Positions 34,401 through 43,544 of a stretch of DNA of 47,199 bases are shown here, one piece after another. This DNA comes from Nemertoderma westbladi (lineage: Eukaryota; Xenacoelomorpha; Nemertodermatida; Nemertodermatidae), in assembly GCA_032718475.1 (NCBI GenBank), contig JAUCBJ010003477.1:1-47199 (forward strand), written 5' to 3'. Positions within the stretch are counted from its first letter, which is position 1, and each line of letters begins with the position of its first letter. Both the position numbers and the translations under genes were made by a program. Under the pieces are notes generated by a model that did no database searches, was not told where the DNA came from, and saw nothing but the letters and a program-made list of their open reading frames with translations.

Positions 34401-34839
34401 CCCGGACCTGCTGAGAGGAGCACAAACAGTGTTCCCTCAGCTGCTCGAGCAGGAGACCCATCTCCCGTCGTCCCTCAGCTACCCACTCAACCGCCGAAGC
34501 GGGAGTCGCCAACGTTGTAGCGGGCGAGCGAGAGACGACGGGCGATAAATTCTTAATATCTCGCTCGGCGTCCAGGATGGGTTCGGACTCGGGAACAGTC
34601 CTACTGGGCACAGGTAGTTTAGTACTGTACAAAGGGAATTTATAGGCAGGTTCTGGGAGTACAGGTGTCTCTATCTTTCTTTCCGCTTCTACTGTTGCCA
34701 TTGCCTCTGCCGCCTTTCTTTTCGCTTCTGCTGTTGCCATTGCCTCTGCCATCTTCCCTTCAAGACCCTGTCCAAGTCTAAGGCTGATTCTAACACCTTC
34801 CAAAAGACTATCTGACAGTGCCCGTTTTGTGTCAGACAT
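31411..34839 (-). CDS. BEL/Pao gag-protease polyprotein lacking reverse transcriptase
   Basis: 1142 residues without internal stops. An Ala/Glu-rich helical N-terminus and a coiled-coil-like region (about 115-185) precede the BEL/Pao gag domain (DUF1759-type, about 280-455, with KFNGDEMKWLPFNEYY). Three zinc-knuckle-like clusters follow (CVLC...H...C from 564; CYNCLRRGHQRRTC, 597-610; CAQCGAKHH, 616-624). Next is a retropepsin-type aspartic protease with LLDSGSTGTFID (738-749), continuing through the conserved RTRVGWYLTGP (874-884). At that point relatives enter reverse transcriptase. Here about 50 acidic residues lead straight to QWRYCPKKFNPTDIASRG (933-950), FLSKENEWP (968-976) and HYSSWNRLCKAV (1062-1073), the linker normally found after RNase H. 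Integrase does not follow; the last 50 residues look like a shifted frame. The product can plausibly make capsids and process itself but cannot copy or insert DNA. Confidence 0.9.
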   Translation of the reverse strand: MSDTKRALSDSLLEGVRISLRLGQGLEGKMAEAMATAEAKRKAAEAMATVEAERKIETPVLPEPAYKFPLYSTKLPVPSRTVPESEPILDAERDIKNLSPVVSRSPATTLATPASAVEWVAEGRREMGLLLEQLREHCLCSSQQVREMEETVQQLKGTVRESRLELQKVQQSIALECDKLVNIQRGITPPPVTMCQPVRSEVFHAQGVEPTRIYTASEVETPIVNPIQGNYKPVDNNIPYRPDHNPRNLYTDNSIFNNTMAQESFTRQMARTEARQAVKVGEIVKFNGDEMKWLPFNEYYKDNIQNSVLSNGEKLRFLIECLEGPPKSMALKFIGHPDGLRQVWDTLNIRYGNRTNIARYLYAKLMAPRKFLSSGIIEFSDEIQEICRQLDWLGKSHEYQNSMVVGALASTLPKGGVGTRWDKKVLYMMEQQQRDPTMADLMSFLDREVKLQLLRQSREKTLENKVSEKPVSRRRVTPVCYTDDGKSQTSQGEDSGKDTDRSYYVNKMPKDQVSKSESRPNDRREPVQKTLPTSPKRIQVRKPEERTSVHHIAQVKVSNIKPKCVLCDGPHRLNACDKFLRKSLNDRREVMWDKRLCYNCLRRGHQRRTCNSDARCAQCGAKHHILLHTEFERNSPSQVSESELHVQFSDVNDTDQSEMEGFYTDEFSDQNESCYLINTTAVYRALVYEKDTDSDLTLTTSDQQPSWKAPTSNIGIREFPVVQLRVHGPQKSYIVNALLDSGSTGTFIDKELAEVIFAGQPKFRTKLNMSGIMQVWNSTVAADYYIGELSTPQDKLGEYSIRSVKMVAIKNFATTQADLYNWDEDESIQHLNIPRFQTDYPGVQILIGQNAHEALETLEKRPAQPQPLQTYAVRTRVGWYLTGPSRRTLRERLLQDRVRQVSEWEDDTSEGDDPTEGTPHSSDNDNLSSNVDQWRYCPKKFNPTDIASRGATPQELTDTIDRLGEPDFLSKENEWPPHLTPTEIRPAKGAEKVEPETRTGGSELFEPGIDLSVLHVARDDAVDLDLPTASGSFMKIRESDWNSGTSDVSQGLSPLLQRATDHYSSWNRLCKAVVYLERCFYRHYSRTKRKPGIVFGMQRLNRPAGRLCLPEGNGGLSGNCGRQDSLPTTTSLILQTSRDSIT

Positions 34840-34979
34840 TTTTGTTTGTACAGTTGAATGCCTACTGCTATATTACAGGCTAAGCAAGTCTAGTAATTCA
34901 GTATTAACTGCTAGCCTAGTAATTAATTACCGATACTGCTACTCAGTGTAGCGTGATATATATATAATATATTAGAATA

Positions 34980-35335
34980 CCGGTATGCTTATAGTATATA
35001 TAAGTATTATTACAGACTAGGTTTATCTCAGAATACCGGTATAATTTTAGCACAAATATATATAAATATATAATAGGCCTATCGGGAATACCGGTATACA
35101 GCTTACAATTTGTAGTATATATAATTCTGGACTAGAATTAATTACAAGTACCGGTATAATTTCAGCCTAAATTTACAGAAATAAAGATAATAGGCCTATC
35201 GTAAATACCGGTATACAGCTTACAATTTGTAGTATATATAATTCTGGACTAGAATTAATTACAAGTACCGGTATAATTTCAGCCTAAATTTACAGAAATA
35301 AAGATAATAGGCCTATCGTAAATACCGGTATATCA
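34980..35335. repeat. Tandem repeat, three copies of about 114-117 bp, in the leader
   Basis: Copies start near gctta at 34987, 35101 and 35218. Copies 2 and 3 are nearly identical (period 117); copy 1 is more diverged. Each contains gaataccggta/gtaccggtataattt, taggcctatcg and a tatatata stretch. Confidence 0.85.
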
Positions 35336-36274
35336 ATTATTTTAAATAATTGAATTTCTGAACTTTAGGGTTACTTTGTTACTTTACTTACTTTATTACC
35401 GTTATTTGAACAGTAGTCCAACTGATATTGAGACCTAATGGTTATATGGTAGGCCTACTATTTATAAATCGTTAGATTTGATTTATAATATATATATACC
35501 CGTTTTAATGGGCTTTGTCAATATTTGAAATAAATGTTATTATTTCTGGGGAGTAATCACTACACAAAGCGGTGCGCTTTCAGTGAAGTGTTACTTATAG
35601 GACACTAAAACAAATAATTCTAATTTACCTAAGTTACTTAATACTACAAATTACGTACAATTCGGGTTGAGATTACAATCTCTAAATAAACACAAAAATT
35701 TACAAAAAAAACACAAAATACGAATTTTTAGGGTAATTTTACAAGAAGTCTACAAACCATCCTAACAAAGGGTTAGAATCTGGTTATTACAACGAACAGG
35801 GTACTACGGTATTTGAAAATAATAAGTAGTAGTAAATACACTGCGTTGTCTAGATAGGAAAATACCACCGCCTGACGACCTATAGCCATATCGCTATAGG
35901 TTCTACGTTATGTATCACGGAGTGTTCCTACCTAGAAGCTAATAGAGCTAATCGAAGGTGCCTATCAACCACTTTATAACACAAATATAATGCCTACAAT
36001 AATTACTTTCGGAAAGCACTGTACACTAAACCCTAAATTAGGTACGAGTACTTGTACAACAGATAATCAGTAGTTAACTATACTTGAACAGCTAAAAGAA
36101 CCACGGCATCTGCTGGAGTGACCGGTGCACAAAATCACCTGTCTTTACCTACGCCAAGCAGCCCGTGTAGTACCGGGGTTAATTTAACTATAACGGTATG
36201 TATAACAAACACAATTACTGTAGGAACAAACTTGGGGAATATGAATGTTGCGAATAATCGCATAAACTCTGAAT

Positions 36275-36848
36275 AATAAATATTACGCTACGCGTACAAA
36301 CTACTCAAACAAAATGCAGACCAAATACCGACAGACTACTATCAAGCCTAAACAAACTACGGTATATGCAGACTCCGAAATGATTAGGCAGTATGCGTTC
36401 TAACCCAGTAGTACGACTTATTCTTTAATTGGGGGTTTACCTTACAGCATTCGCTGCCCCTACTTCCTAACCGTTCTTTATCGGACAAGTGATCTACACA
36501 CGCTGCAATCCGTTCAGACCTAATAACAGCCAGACAACTATCCAGCCTACAAATTATCCAAATAAATATTATACGCTACCCGTACAGACTTACACCAACA
36601 AAGTACATACTCAACGATGGCAGACTACTCTCAAGCCTAAATAAACTACAGGACATGCAGACTCTGAAATAATTAGGTAGTATGCGTTCTAACCCAGTAG
36701 TACGACTTATTCTTTAATTGGGGGTTTACCTTACAGCATTCGCTGCCCCTACTTCCTAACCGTTCTTTATCGGACAGATGATCTACACACACTGCAATCC
36801 GTTCAGACTTAACAACAATCAGACAACAGCTCAGCCTACAAATTGTCT
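36275..36848. repeat. Tandem duplication, period about 286-290 bp, in the leader
   Basis: 36275-36560 and 36561-36848 are adjacent similar copies. They share aataaatatt, actctcaagcct/actatcaagcct, a nearly perfect 90-bp core beginning tatgcgttctaacccagtag, and cagacaac...cagcctacaaatt at the end. Confidence 0.85.
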
Positions 36849-37116
36849 GTACAATCTGATCAGGCTTACACGCCTTCTGTTCAATACTGGCCTACAAACA
36901 AATAAAACTTGACAGAAATAAGTAAGCTCCAAAAGAAACAAGGGGTGTACAGTCCCTAATCTCTTAAACAGCCTACCGGTATACAACAATCAAATCGAAT
37001 AATACTAATGTACTTATACGGGAAGTACCGGTTAGGACAGTTAGGCCTACGGACCTACAGATGGACCGTTCAGGTTTACCGGTTGACCGGTACTTTCAAC
37101 TTTATTGCTTACTGCA

Positions 37117-37134
37117 ATAAAGAAGCTATATCCA
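37117..37134 (-). promoter_or_regulatory. Candidate primer-binding site of the LTR element
   Basis: Four bases inside the 5' LTR the minus strand reads tggatatagcttctttat. It starts with TGG, the complement of the CCA end of a tRNA, at the expected place. I could not match it confidently to a particular tRNA. Confidence 0.5.
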
Positions 37135-37138
37135 TTAT

Positions 37139-38349
37139 TGTTCGCGCTTTTAGACCTTTGGCAGTTTAACCCGCCAAATTAGGATGTCTTTTAGATAATA
37201 AATCACTTTTAACCTATGACAAGTATTTGATTCACTACACTAGTCGAAACCAATCTGTGCGCGATCATTCACCCGCTGGATATACCCGGGAGATTGGGTT
37301 CGACGGCTTAATTTTATTGCTATGTAAGCCTAATGTATTATTCGACTGACAGTATTATATAATCTCTGACAATATTATTCACCTTCGGGGAATATTAACA
37401 GTTCCTTTAGGACGTGGCGCTCTATCTATATAAACAGAGTTATGACTTAAACTACTCACAACGATATGGCTTAGTTACAATTCACATATATGGCGCATTC
37501 TTTAGGAAATGCTTCGTTATCAGTCTCACTCATACACAATGCTGCACAATACTGCACACTGATCTGCCGATCTTCACTGATTTTAGTCACATATAAAAGG
37601 AACACGGACCGAATCATGTAGGGTCTATCAAATAACATTAGATTCACTTCAAACCACTCAACATAGGTCGCAATCATTTATCTGTAACCTTTCTCTCTTA
37701 CCTTCGGTATATCAAGAATATTGGGTTTTCGGGGTTATTTGTCGTTATTCCAAATATAATAATTCATCAACCATATTATGAAGAACTGACAGTAAATAGC
37801 AGTATAACAATATCAAGGTATGCACAGTGTTACACAGTATGCAGTGTATGCAGTACTGCAGTATGCAGTATGCAGACATCAGTATGCAATATGCAGATAA
37901 CGGATATATGTCCTTATAATTAAGCCTACTAGTGTAGGACTAAAAACTGAAAACACGGAGGTGCCAAAAGCCGGTTCTTAGGCTCTGGGCAAAACATAAC
38001 ACTGAACTACTGAGTTTCTGTATACACCTCTAACACAGAGACAACAAACGCTCTGATTGGTCAACCTGAACAACGAGAGAACAAAGAAACAAAGAAACGT
38101 CGACGTGGCAATATCAGCTGCTAGCCGTCGTCATGGTAGCGACACTGTTTTCAAGAGTATCGAGCTTTTACGTGACGGAATTACGGATTATGTCCTCTAA
38201 AGTACAAATACAGAAGAAATAGCTTTTATGTCCGCTAAAACACCAGTACAGCAAGGACACGGCCTTTTTATGCCTGGTAAACCAACTACAGAGTATTTTA
38301 CGGGAAAAATAAGGAAAAATAACCGGACAATTCAGCAAAAGCTTTTACA
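37139..38349 (-). repeat. 5' LTR (minus-strand orientation)
   Basis: 1211-bp terminal repeat, TG at 37139-37140 and CA at 38348-38349, nearly identical to 26956-28159. One additional gtatgcag unit near 37865 accounts for the length difference. On the minus strand it reads tgtaaaagc at its start and carries a tgaccaatcagag CCAAT-type box. Confidence 0.95.
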
Positions 38350-38354
38350 ATGTC
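38350..38354. repeat. Target-site duplication (right) of the LTR retrotransposon
   Basis: atgtc, identical to 26951-26955. Removing the element and one copy restores a continuous sequence leading into the palindrome arm 25 bp away. Confidence 0.9.
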
Positions 38355-38378
38355 TCAACGAAAATTTTAAGTTAATTA

Positions 38379-39175
38379 TAACAAACCTGCCTATTAATTA
38401 ATAAGGCAGGGTAGTTCATGTCAAGAGTTGAGCCGTTCAATACACGATGTGTTTGTAGTATGTATATTGTATAACCATCCAATATCTCAAAAACTCAAGC
38501 AGGTACGCAAAAATTTTAAAACCAAACTCTACATAAATTTTGGTTGCGCAGAAGACTATATTTTTTGTGGCGTTTCGACCAAGGGTTCACTGAAAAATAG
38601 CCATTTTGAAAATTTAAAGTCGAATTTCACTGATTTCAACTCGTCGAGTATGCACCAACTTTTTTATTTGGGGTATTCAGTCATCTGAGCAACATATTTG
38701 AGCCTCAGAATCTTTTCAAATATCGCCAATCTCGCATAGAACGTCGCCAAAATTTGTTAGTTCTGGCAAAAAAAACGCATAAATCCCTCTAAAAGAGTAA
38801 ATTATGGGTTGCAGAATATTATGATTCAACTCGAAAAGCCATCAAGCTGGCTATAAGGAGACTCTTAGACAAACGTAGTGTAGTTGGGTCCTTCACCCTC
38901 ACCATTCAGTATTATTAACCTATACAACATTTGAACGGCCCTGTGCTTAAAATTCATCAGCCTCCCACCTAACATAGCAGTGAGTAACCTTATACTGTAG
39001 ATATTCCCATAGGATTCACTGGGAAGAGCTATTCAGCTGGCGGGGTAATACATTATACAAACTTATAGTTGATGTATGATTACTGTCTGGGTTAGAGTGA
39101 GATACTGTAGTAATAAATTTGGCAAGTAATATACTTCTCTGCAGTTTGGGCCTATCCATTCAATCAATAGTAGTA
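38379..39175 (+). repeat. Left outer arm of the 5.9-kb imperfect palindrome
   Basis: From taacaaacctgcctattaat inward, this arm matches the reverse complement of 43545-44260 over nearly its whole length. Shared words include gtcaagagttgagccgttca, acgatgtg, aacatatttgagcctcagaa, aaatttgttagt, tgggttgcagaatatt, caaacgtagtgtagttgggt and tccattcaatcaatag. The arms have many substitutions and small indels. A short ORF at 38428-38688 has no recognisable domain and is not called. Confidence 0.85.
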
Positions 39176-39598
39176 GCTTACTACAGTAGAATAGAAAGCC
39201 AGCAAGCTGGCTTTAAACGAACTTGCCCCTCAAACCAGTACCCTGAGTGAGCGAAAATGAAAACACGAAAATTGCCATCAACTAAACAATAGAAACACCA
39301 GCTGCTGGTACTCATGTGGGCCCAGTAAGCTACTACAGTACTAATTTAATTATCCATTCCCCTGGACCCACATTGGGACATTTGGTTCCGAGTGTATCTA
39401 CTCAGAAAATCGTCCTCCAAGAGAGAGTATTTTTACATTAGCCTTATGGGACAGCGGCGCTCATCAAAGCTAGCCGACTACCGTTATGAAATGTCAATCA
39501 TTCAATGGGAAGTATTCTGATATGTGAGTGGTGGGTGGGCTGTGCGTCTAAAAGGGCGCTTTCTTGTTGGTTCTGGTAACTGCTAACTATGTATTACA
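39176..39598. other. Interval in the left palindrome arm
   Basis: Contains the block 39205-39327, whose inverted partner lies outside the other arm (44261-44384). The remainder (39330-39590) is present only on this side. No coding signal is seen. Confidence 0.5.
39205..39327 (+). repeat. Inverted-repeat block displaced between the arms
   Basis: agctggctttaaac, cccctcaaaccagtaccctg, agtgagcgaaaatgaaaaca and cgaaaatt in order match the reverse complement of 44261-44384. It begins in a near-palindrome gccagcaagctggc that also occurs in the arms at about 38843 and 43812. Confidence 0.8.
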
Positions 39599-39920
39599 TA
39601 TACATTTCATTTAGTATCAATATTCAATAATTTAATACGAGTGATATCATTGATCGTTTTAAATGATTTTTGCCATGCTGACTTATTTCGATTAATATTA
39701 TTGGTCGTTTTAAATAATGTTTCAAAAATGCATTATTTTGCTTAATATTATACAGTAGGTTGATTTAAAACATGTCTGTTGAATTATTTTGCTTGATATT
39801 TAATTATTTCAACCGATAATTATAGGTAGTTTTAAATGAGACAGGGAATTATTTCGATGTATAATTATACAGTATGTCGTATTAAATCTGATCAGCTGAC
39901 AGTGAATATTTCGACGTATT
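39599..39920 (+). repeat. Left inner arm of the palindrome, itself internally repetitive
   Basis: Matches the reverse complement of 42945-43310. It is made of degenerate units around cgttttaaat and attattt(c/g)...ttaatatta, spaced about 55-60 bp. The inner end is cagctgacagtgaat, shared with the other arm. Confidence 0.8.
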
Positions 39921-40050
39921 ATACAGTGGTACCGGTACGATAAGTGAAGCATGTATAGAAGCAGATAAGTTAATCATCAAGACTGCAAGAGATCAGCTGA
40001 TGTAATAGCTATGTACATTTAATACGACTTATATTAGGCAGTGATTTTTT

Positions 40051-41345
40051 ATGTCCTTTTATTGTCCTATACCACCGGAACAATATGGATTTTCCCCTGG
40101 GAAATCGACTATTAACGCTCTGCGAAATCTTCTAAAGGATATCTCCACACGCTTAAACTCAACCAACAAAAACGAACGCGTGCTTTATGCTGCGTTCGCT
40201 GACTTTCGCAAAGCTTTTGATATGGTTTGTCGAATCAAACTCCTATCCAAAATCCACGCAGCTGGTATAAAAGGAAAGTTATATAACTTGATACGGGCAT
40301 TATTGGATAATAATATTCGCGTCTTCGATGGAGTAAAATTATCAAATATTATACACCAACTCCGGGGTGTGCTCCAGGGTGACTGCTTCAGCCCCACATG
40401 TTTCCTGATCCTCATCGCAGACCTCGCCTTCATTTTGCGTCAAGTAGCAGCAAATATTAAGTTCATTTTCTTTGCAGACGACCTTGTATTTTACTCTTCA
40501 ACACGGGAAGACATTCAATAGGGCTTAGATGTTCTTCATCAGTGGTGCATTGTTAATGGCATGGAAGTAAACCTCACCAAAACAAAAATCATAAAAGTTA
40601 GGAAAGGCGGCCGTCTAGCACTGAATGACAAATTCACTTATGCTGGTATTCACTTACACTGTATGTCATCGTGACAAATAAATACGAATATCTAGGTGTA
40701 ATCCTCCAGCCTTCTCTATGCTTCAGTGAACGAACATATCAAATAAAAAAAGAAGAAATCGTACAGTGTAATTGACTCAATAAATAATTTACCTCTCTTA
40801 TCTGTAGAAACCGGTTTACGGATTTCAACATGAAAATTGCCCCAATGATATTATATGCACTACCTGAGATTGCTCCTTTCCTTAAACTCCCGCAACTAAA
40901 TGATATAGACAAGATAAAAACAACATTTATTAAGAAAATGCTAAACTTGCACACCTCTGCCTCCTCCACGATGGCCCTCAAACTGATCGGCGAGAAGTCA
41001 TTGGTGGAAGTCATTTGCAAGATGCATCCAAATATTTTCGATACTAACTCTCTCGCTCTATACTCTAACTTCAGGGAGGAGCGGGAGGCTAACTTCATCG
41101 CGGCTGGTTACGCACTCGGTCCCGGGTTCTCATCTTCTGGCTGGAAATTGCCTGGCCAGCGAAACCGCCATCTCATAACGAGGTCAACCTCGCACGGTTT
41201 CCACCATAAACTGTGCAGGAACTCAGTCCCCTTCCACGACCTATCCGACGGCTGCGCATGCCGGTACTGCGACGGGTCTGCCAAAGACCGCTACCACGCT
41301 CTGGTTTGCCCCACGTGCCCATCGCTATCTCAACTATCGTTGTAA
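40051..41345 (+). pseudogene. Broken non-LTR reverse transcriptase
   Basis: Begins inside RT motif 1-2 (EQYGFSPGKST), then FADFRKAFDMV, GVLQGDCFSPTCF and the catalytic FFADDLVFYSS. It is stopped by TAG at 40519-40521. The same frame continues past the stop (GLDVLHQW, MEVNLTKTK, KVRKGGRL) to a second stop near 40672, then changes frame (YEYLGVILQPS). The next frame holds the thumb region (ILYALPEIAPF) and, after about 41200, a zinc-finger-like C-terminus (CRYCDGSAKDRYHALVC) ending at 41345. The endonuclease and N-terminal half are missing. This is a dead, 5'-truncated copy of a family different from the fragment at 9808. It lies in the centre of the palindrome. Confidence 0.85.
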
Positions 41346-41631
41346 ATACATCTCACTTCCACCACTCATAACTTTATTTTTAGCTATATTTAATTTTAGA
41401 ATTGTTTTATTTAAATCTATTGAAAATTATGTGCTGTGCTTTTATAAATTTACCTGGCTTACCCAATTTGCCCCGATTGGGGGCGTATCTTCAATATATA
41501 TATATTTGACTTTTTTTTTGCCCTCCTTTTTTTACGAATTGTGCATAATGACTTTTGTTGTCCCTTTAATTACTTTTGTTGTCCTTTTAATGACTTTTTA
41601 TGTATGTATTTCTTCAAACTGTCAGACTGCT
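41346..41631. other. Probable 3' UTR of the reverse transcriptase relic
   Basis: AT-rich sequence after the last RT codons, with a small inverted pair (cccaatttg / ccccgattgggg) near 41460-41484 and a tatatatata run. No gene is visible and the 3' end of the element is not defined. Confidence 0.4.
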
Positions 41632-41805
41632 GATTTCTGGACTGTCAGACAGTTAATTTCAACATGCCTATGCCAAAACATTCAAAATTTGTTGATTTCT
41701 GGTCTGTCGGACAGTTGGTTTCACTATGCCTGTGCCAAAACATTCCATGATTCCATGATTTATAGACTATGGGATAGATTTCAATATGCGCCTGTGGTAA
41801 AAGAC
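41632..41805. repeat. Three degenerate copies of a 62/63-bp repeat
   Basis: Copies begin at gatttctgg 41632, gatttctgg 41694 and gatttatag 41757. Each continues ctgtcagacag/ctgtcggacag/ctatgggatag, then tttcaa(c)atgc and a ccaaaa/gtaaaa end. The third copy is the most diverged. Confidence 0.8.
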
Positions 41806-41879
41806 TCTAAATTTAATAGTTTGTGGTTGTTGTCGATAATCGATTACCACATGACGTAGCAAAACACTCATTTTATAGG

Positions 41880-42537
41880 CAAAAACAATTACCAATTGAT
41901 AGAAAGGAGCAGGTTAAGGCCGGATTTTCTAACCAAAACAATAAACAGTCACTTTACCAAATGAAGGAAAGGAGCAGGTTACAGAGGCGGGCCTTTCTAA
42001 CCAAAACAATAAACGATCATTTAACTAATTGAGGGAAAGGAGCGGGTTACAGAGGCGGGATTTTCTAACCAAAACAATAAACAGTCACTTTACCAAATCC
42101 GGGAAAGGAGCAGGTTACAGAGACGGGATTTTCTAACCGAAACAATAAACGATAACATTACCAATTGAGAGAAAGGAGCAGGTTACAGAGGCGGGATTTT
42201 CTAACCAAAACAATAAACAGTCACTTTACCAAACAGGGAAAGGAGCAGGTTACAGAGACGGGATTTTCTAACCAAAACAATATACGATAACATTACCAAT
42301 TGAGAGAAAGGAGCAGGTTACAGAGGCGGGATTTCCTAACCAAAACAATAAACGATCACTTAACTAATTGAGGGAAAGGGGCAGGTTACAGAGGCGGGAT
42401 TTTCTAACCAAAACAATAAACAGTCACTTTACAAAATGAAGGAAAGGAGCAGGTTACAGAGGCGGGCCTTTCTAATCAAAACCAAATCAGGGAAAGTAGC
42501 AGGTTACAGAGGCGGGATTTTCTAACCAAAACAACCG
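41880..42537 (+). repeat. 68-bp tandem array, about ten units
   Basis: Units of ggaaaggagcaggttacag, ggcgggattttctaacc and aaaacaataaac, then a variable segment (agtcactttaccaaat or gatcacttaactaattgag). The gagc word recurs at intervals of 65, 68, 68, 68, 67, 68, 68 and 68 bp, and the last unit is shortened. Two classes of unit partly alternate. Reverse-complement copies occur at 17448-17500 and inside 45450-45649. Confidence 0.95.
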
Positions 42538-42944
42538 GTCAGCCGGTAGGCCTACGCCTACCAGTACCGTATTTAAATGGTAGGCTACACAGTAGGCCTA
42601 CAGCAGTACCGGTGCCGGTACCGGTACTAAAATACCTAAAATACCTGCTTTATACCTACATCTGTACATGCAATACTGCAAAATAGTGCTCTATATACTA
42701 ATACCGGTACTGATAGCCTGAGAGAACAGCAGTAGAGAAACCGGTAGCATGGAACCTAACGGTAAATTTCTGGAGGACATAAAAAGTAAAAAAAAACGAA
42801 TACCGGTACTGATAGCCTGAGAGAACAGCAGTAGAGAAACCGGTAGCATGGAACCTATCGGTAGATTTCTGGAGGACATAAAAAGTCAATAAAAAGGACA
42901 AAAAAATGATTTAAACGGACAATAAAAATTATTGCGCTTATATT
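42538..42944. other. Palindrome-rich spacer with a 99-bp-period duplication
   Basis: 42538-42640 is packed with ggtaggcctac and accggtaccggt palindromes. 42700-42787 and 42799-42886 are nearly identical direct copies. The ORFs across them exist only because of the duplication and are not genes. Confidence 0.6.
42700..42886. repeat. Direct duplication, two 88-bp copies 99 bp apart
   Basis: Both copies run from aataccggtactgatagcc to gaggacataaaaagt, with only a few differences (cctaacggtaaat versus cctatcggtagat). Confidence 0.95.
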
Positions 42945-43310
42945 ATAGGTGGAAATAATTCACTGTCAGCTGTTTACATTTAATACAACATATAATTATA
43001 GGTCTAAATAATTCACTGTCTCATCCTTTAAAACTACCTATAATTATCGGTTGAAATAATTAAATATCAAGCAAAATATTTCAACAGACATGTTTTAAAT
43101 CAACCTATAATATTAAGCAAAATAATGCAGTTTTGAAACATTATTTAAACGACCAATAATATCAAGCGAAATAATAAGTTGAAAACAATTATTTAAAACG
43201 ACCAATAATATCAATCGAAATAATTGAGCATGGCAAAAATCATTTAAAACGATCAATAATATCACTCGAATTAAATTGTTGAATATTGATACTACATGTA
43301 TGCCATAAAC
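42945..43310 (-). repeat. Right inner arm of the palindrome
   Basis: Inverted partner of 39599-39920. Internal degenerate units of the type cgaccaataatatcaa then cgaaataat recur three to four times. Confidence 0.8.
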
Positions 43311-43544
43311 TGTTATGTGCACTGGCTGGTACTCTAGTCTTCCTTCCACCTGTGCCTTTATAATGTATAATGTTTTACATGGTTTCCTAATAAACCATAA
43401 TTCATGTAAATGGCGCGGTTATAAACAAAAAATGTATTAGTTAACATAAGTTATTAGTAAACAAGAAGTGTATTTACTTTCATTTAATATCCTGAACTCG
43501 ATTAAAATTACATTATTAGTTCACACTTTAAAACTAAACTATTG
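43311..43544. other. Segment present only in the right arm
   Basis: About 230 bp with no counterpart at the matching place in the left arm and no coding signal. It may be a small insertion or the site of a deletion in the other arm. Confidence 0.5.

Larger units (their letters stand above)
34840..37138 (-). other. Long repeat-rich leader between 5' LTR and gag
   Basis: About 2.3 kb separates the 5' LTR from the gag start, with no ORF above background. It contains two separate tandem duplications (annotated) and many accggta and aggcct palindromes. RNA packaging signals are expected in this region, but none can be named from sequence alone. Confidence 0.6.
26956..38349 (-). mobile_element. 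Complete non-autonomous BEL/Pao LTR retrotransposon (11.4 kb)
   Basis: Two direct repeats of 1204 and 1211 bp bound the element. Each starts with TG and ends with CA, and both are flanked by atgtc. The LTRs differ by eye in only two substitutions and one 7-bp repeat-unit indel, so insertion is recent. The interior reads on the minus strand: a primer-binding-site candidate, a 2.3-kb repeat-rich leader, a gag-protease ORF (31411-34839), about 1.6 kb of apparently non-coding sequence with a degenerate duplication, a 231-codon ORF, a possible basic exon and a purine-rich tract next to the 3' LTR. No reverse transcriptase, RNase H or integrase was found anywhere in it. It therefore probably depends on enzymes from a related autonomous element. 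Confidence 0.93.

Noticed and set aside
38428-38688. 86-codon ORF in the left palindrome arm
   Set aside because: The inverted partner region at 43990-44220 does not keep the frame, and no domain is visible.
42691-42901. Two overlapping minus-strand ORFs with internal repeats
   Set aside because: They exist only because of an 88-bp direct duplication of non-coding sequence.
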